Shown: positions 60,615-61,173 of the stretch, piece after piece
How the letters are laid out: every line of letters begins with the position of its first letter
Numbering within the stretch: the stretch's first letter is position 1
From: Streptomyces sp. BR123
GTDB lineage: Bacteria > Actinomycetota > Actinomycetes > Streptomycetales > Streptomycetaceae
Direction of reading: 5' to 3'
NCBI RefSeq assembly: GCF_013401435.1
Contig: NZ_JACBGN010000008.1
Span: forward strand, 1 to 61,173
DNA: 61,173 nucleotides
Made by a program: the position numbers and the translations under genes
Notes under the pieces: generated by a model
Told to the model about the DNA's origin: nothing
The model's input: the letters and a program-made list of their open reading frames with translations, nothing else
The model's database searches: none

Positions 60615-61025
60615 CACCCGGACGTCATCGGCTTCGAACGGGAGGACCTCCGCATGGCGGGAACGTGGAGGTTGCCCTCCGATGGCACGACTCCCGCGAG
60701 GAACACCTCCGCTGCTTCGCCAACAGCAAGCCCACGCCCGAACGCGGCAGGCATGCGGCGGGCTTCCGCGGCGGCGTGACCGCCGTGGTCAACGCGTACG
60801 CGCGAAGCGGCTGCTGCTGACGGCGGCGGACCCCGATGTCGGCGACGACCGGATCGGCGAAGGCCTGACAGCGGTCGTGTCGGTCAAGCTGGACGACCCC
60901 GAATTCGCCGGCGCCACACCCGGCGTACTGGGCGGCACAGCAGTGCGCGCCTGCGTCGCCGAGGCCGTACGGGAGCACCTCGGCGCACGGCTGGAAGCAC
61001 ACCCGGAGCAGGCCGCGGCCATCGC
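60615..61025 (+). pseudogene. Type IIA topoisomerase B-subunit (gyrB/parE-like) fragment
   Basis: Three plus-strand frames carry successive pieces of a GyrB-like protein. HPDVIGFEREDLRMAG comes first, then NVEVALRWHDSREEHLRCFA with GFRGGVTAVVNAYAR. The last, about 60807 to 61025, reads KRLLLTAADPDVGDDRIGEG with LTAVVSVKLDDPEFAGATPG and VREHLGARLEAHPEQAAAI. These match the second (transducer) domain of GyrB. Single-base losses near 60660 and 60805 explain the phase changes. The ATP-binding and TOPRIM parts are absent. Confidence 0.75.
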
Positions 61026-61134
61026 CGCCCATGGCCCTCCGCACCGCCGCCCACCCGGACTGAGCCGGCAGTCGAACCGTCGGCATTCGGCCTCCCGCCC
61101 GGACCGGAGCCGCCCGCGCGGCGCCGTGGCATGC

Positions 61135-61169
61135 GGATGCCGGAGGGGCTGTGGGCCTCTCCGGCATCC
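61135..61169. terminator. Perfect 11-bp hairpin
   Basis: GGATGCCGGAG pairs with CTCCGGCATCC across a 13-nt loop at the window edge. It may terminate a gene that lies outside the window, or be the end of the gyrB-like fragment's former unit. Confidence 0.6.
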
Positions 61170-61173
61170 GGGG

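Noticed and set aside
1..61173. Mobile element, integrase, CRISPR array or tRNA
   Set aside because: No transposase, recombinase, direct-repeat spacer array or cloverleaf was found; the small repeats do not flank a unit.

Overview
The window is about 61 kb of high-GC DNA and looks like Streptomyces or a close relative. GC-rich third positions, frequent GTG and TTG starts, a mycothiol-dependent enzyme, an NB-ARC/TPR regulator, many small secreted proteins and a tendamistat-type amylase inhibitor all point there. No rRNA, tRNA, CRISPR array, transposase, integrase or secondary-metabolite core enzyme was seen. At least ten broken genes or gene fragments lie between intact accessory genes. That fits an arm or subtelomeric part of a linear chromosome, but this is inference.

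Region 1 (1..13.4 kb): a 5'-truncated Vms1/baeRF-type protein, a secreted NPP1 necrosis-inducing-like protein, an APC amino-acid permease, an NmrA-like protein, remnants of a TetR regulator and a GNAT acetyltransferase, a VOC protein, an ANT(2'')-like nucleotidyltransferase, a frameshifted tectonin-repeat protein, two divergent TetR/SDR modules with visible palindromes, a TmrB-like ATPase and CutA. Region 2 (13.4..26 kb): a SulP transporter with a beta-carbonic anhydrase, a 928-residue secreted surface protein, an NB-ARC/TPR regulator ending in an (EA)8 hexanucleotide repeat with a perfect 38-bp inverted repeat near its 5' end, several secreted proteins, a TOPRIM protein, and a LysR gene divergent from an MDMPI/DUF1772 pair.

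Region 3 (26..43.4 kb): an SUMF1-like protein, a double-RCK channel-like protein, a Tat-exported multicopper oxidase, a coupled RNase Z-like/RNA ligase pair followed by a phosphodiesterase, glyceraldehyde-3-phosphate dehydrogenase, a GlxA-type regulator, TspO, a metallopeptidase, acylphosphatase, and an overlapping CPBP protease/histidine kinase/response regulator operon behind a perfect palindrome. Region 4 (43.5..52.1 kb): a plus-strand run of cyclase, GMC oxidoreductase, SDR, cyanide-insensitive-type bd oxidase (cydA, cydB) and a TrkA-like Na+/H+ antiporter. Region 5 (52.1..61.2 kb): a GH15 trehalase/glucoamylase, a geranylgeranyl-reductase-family protein, an FAD monooxygenase, a collapsed ABC transporter fusion, a lipoprotein, a secreted CBM20/alpha-amylase-inhibitor fusion behind TGCAAG repeats, and a decayed gyrB-like fragment.

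The items most worth follow-up are the CBM20/tendamistat-like fusion with its phased repeats, the RNase Z-like/RNA ligase/phosphodiesterase group, the CPBP/two-component operon with its operator, and the 38-bp inverted repeat with a possible leader peptide at the NB-ARC regulator.
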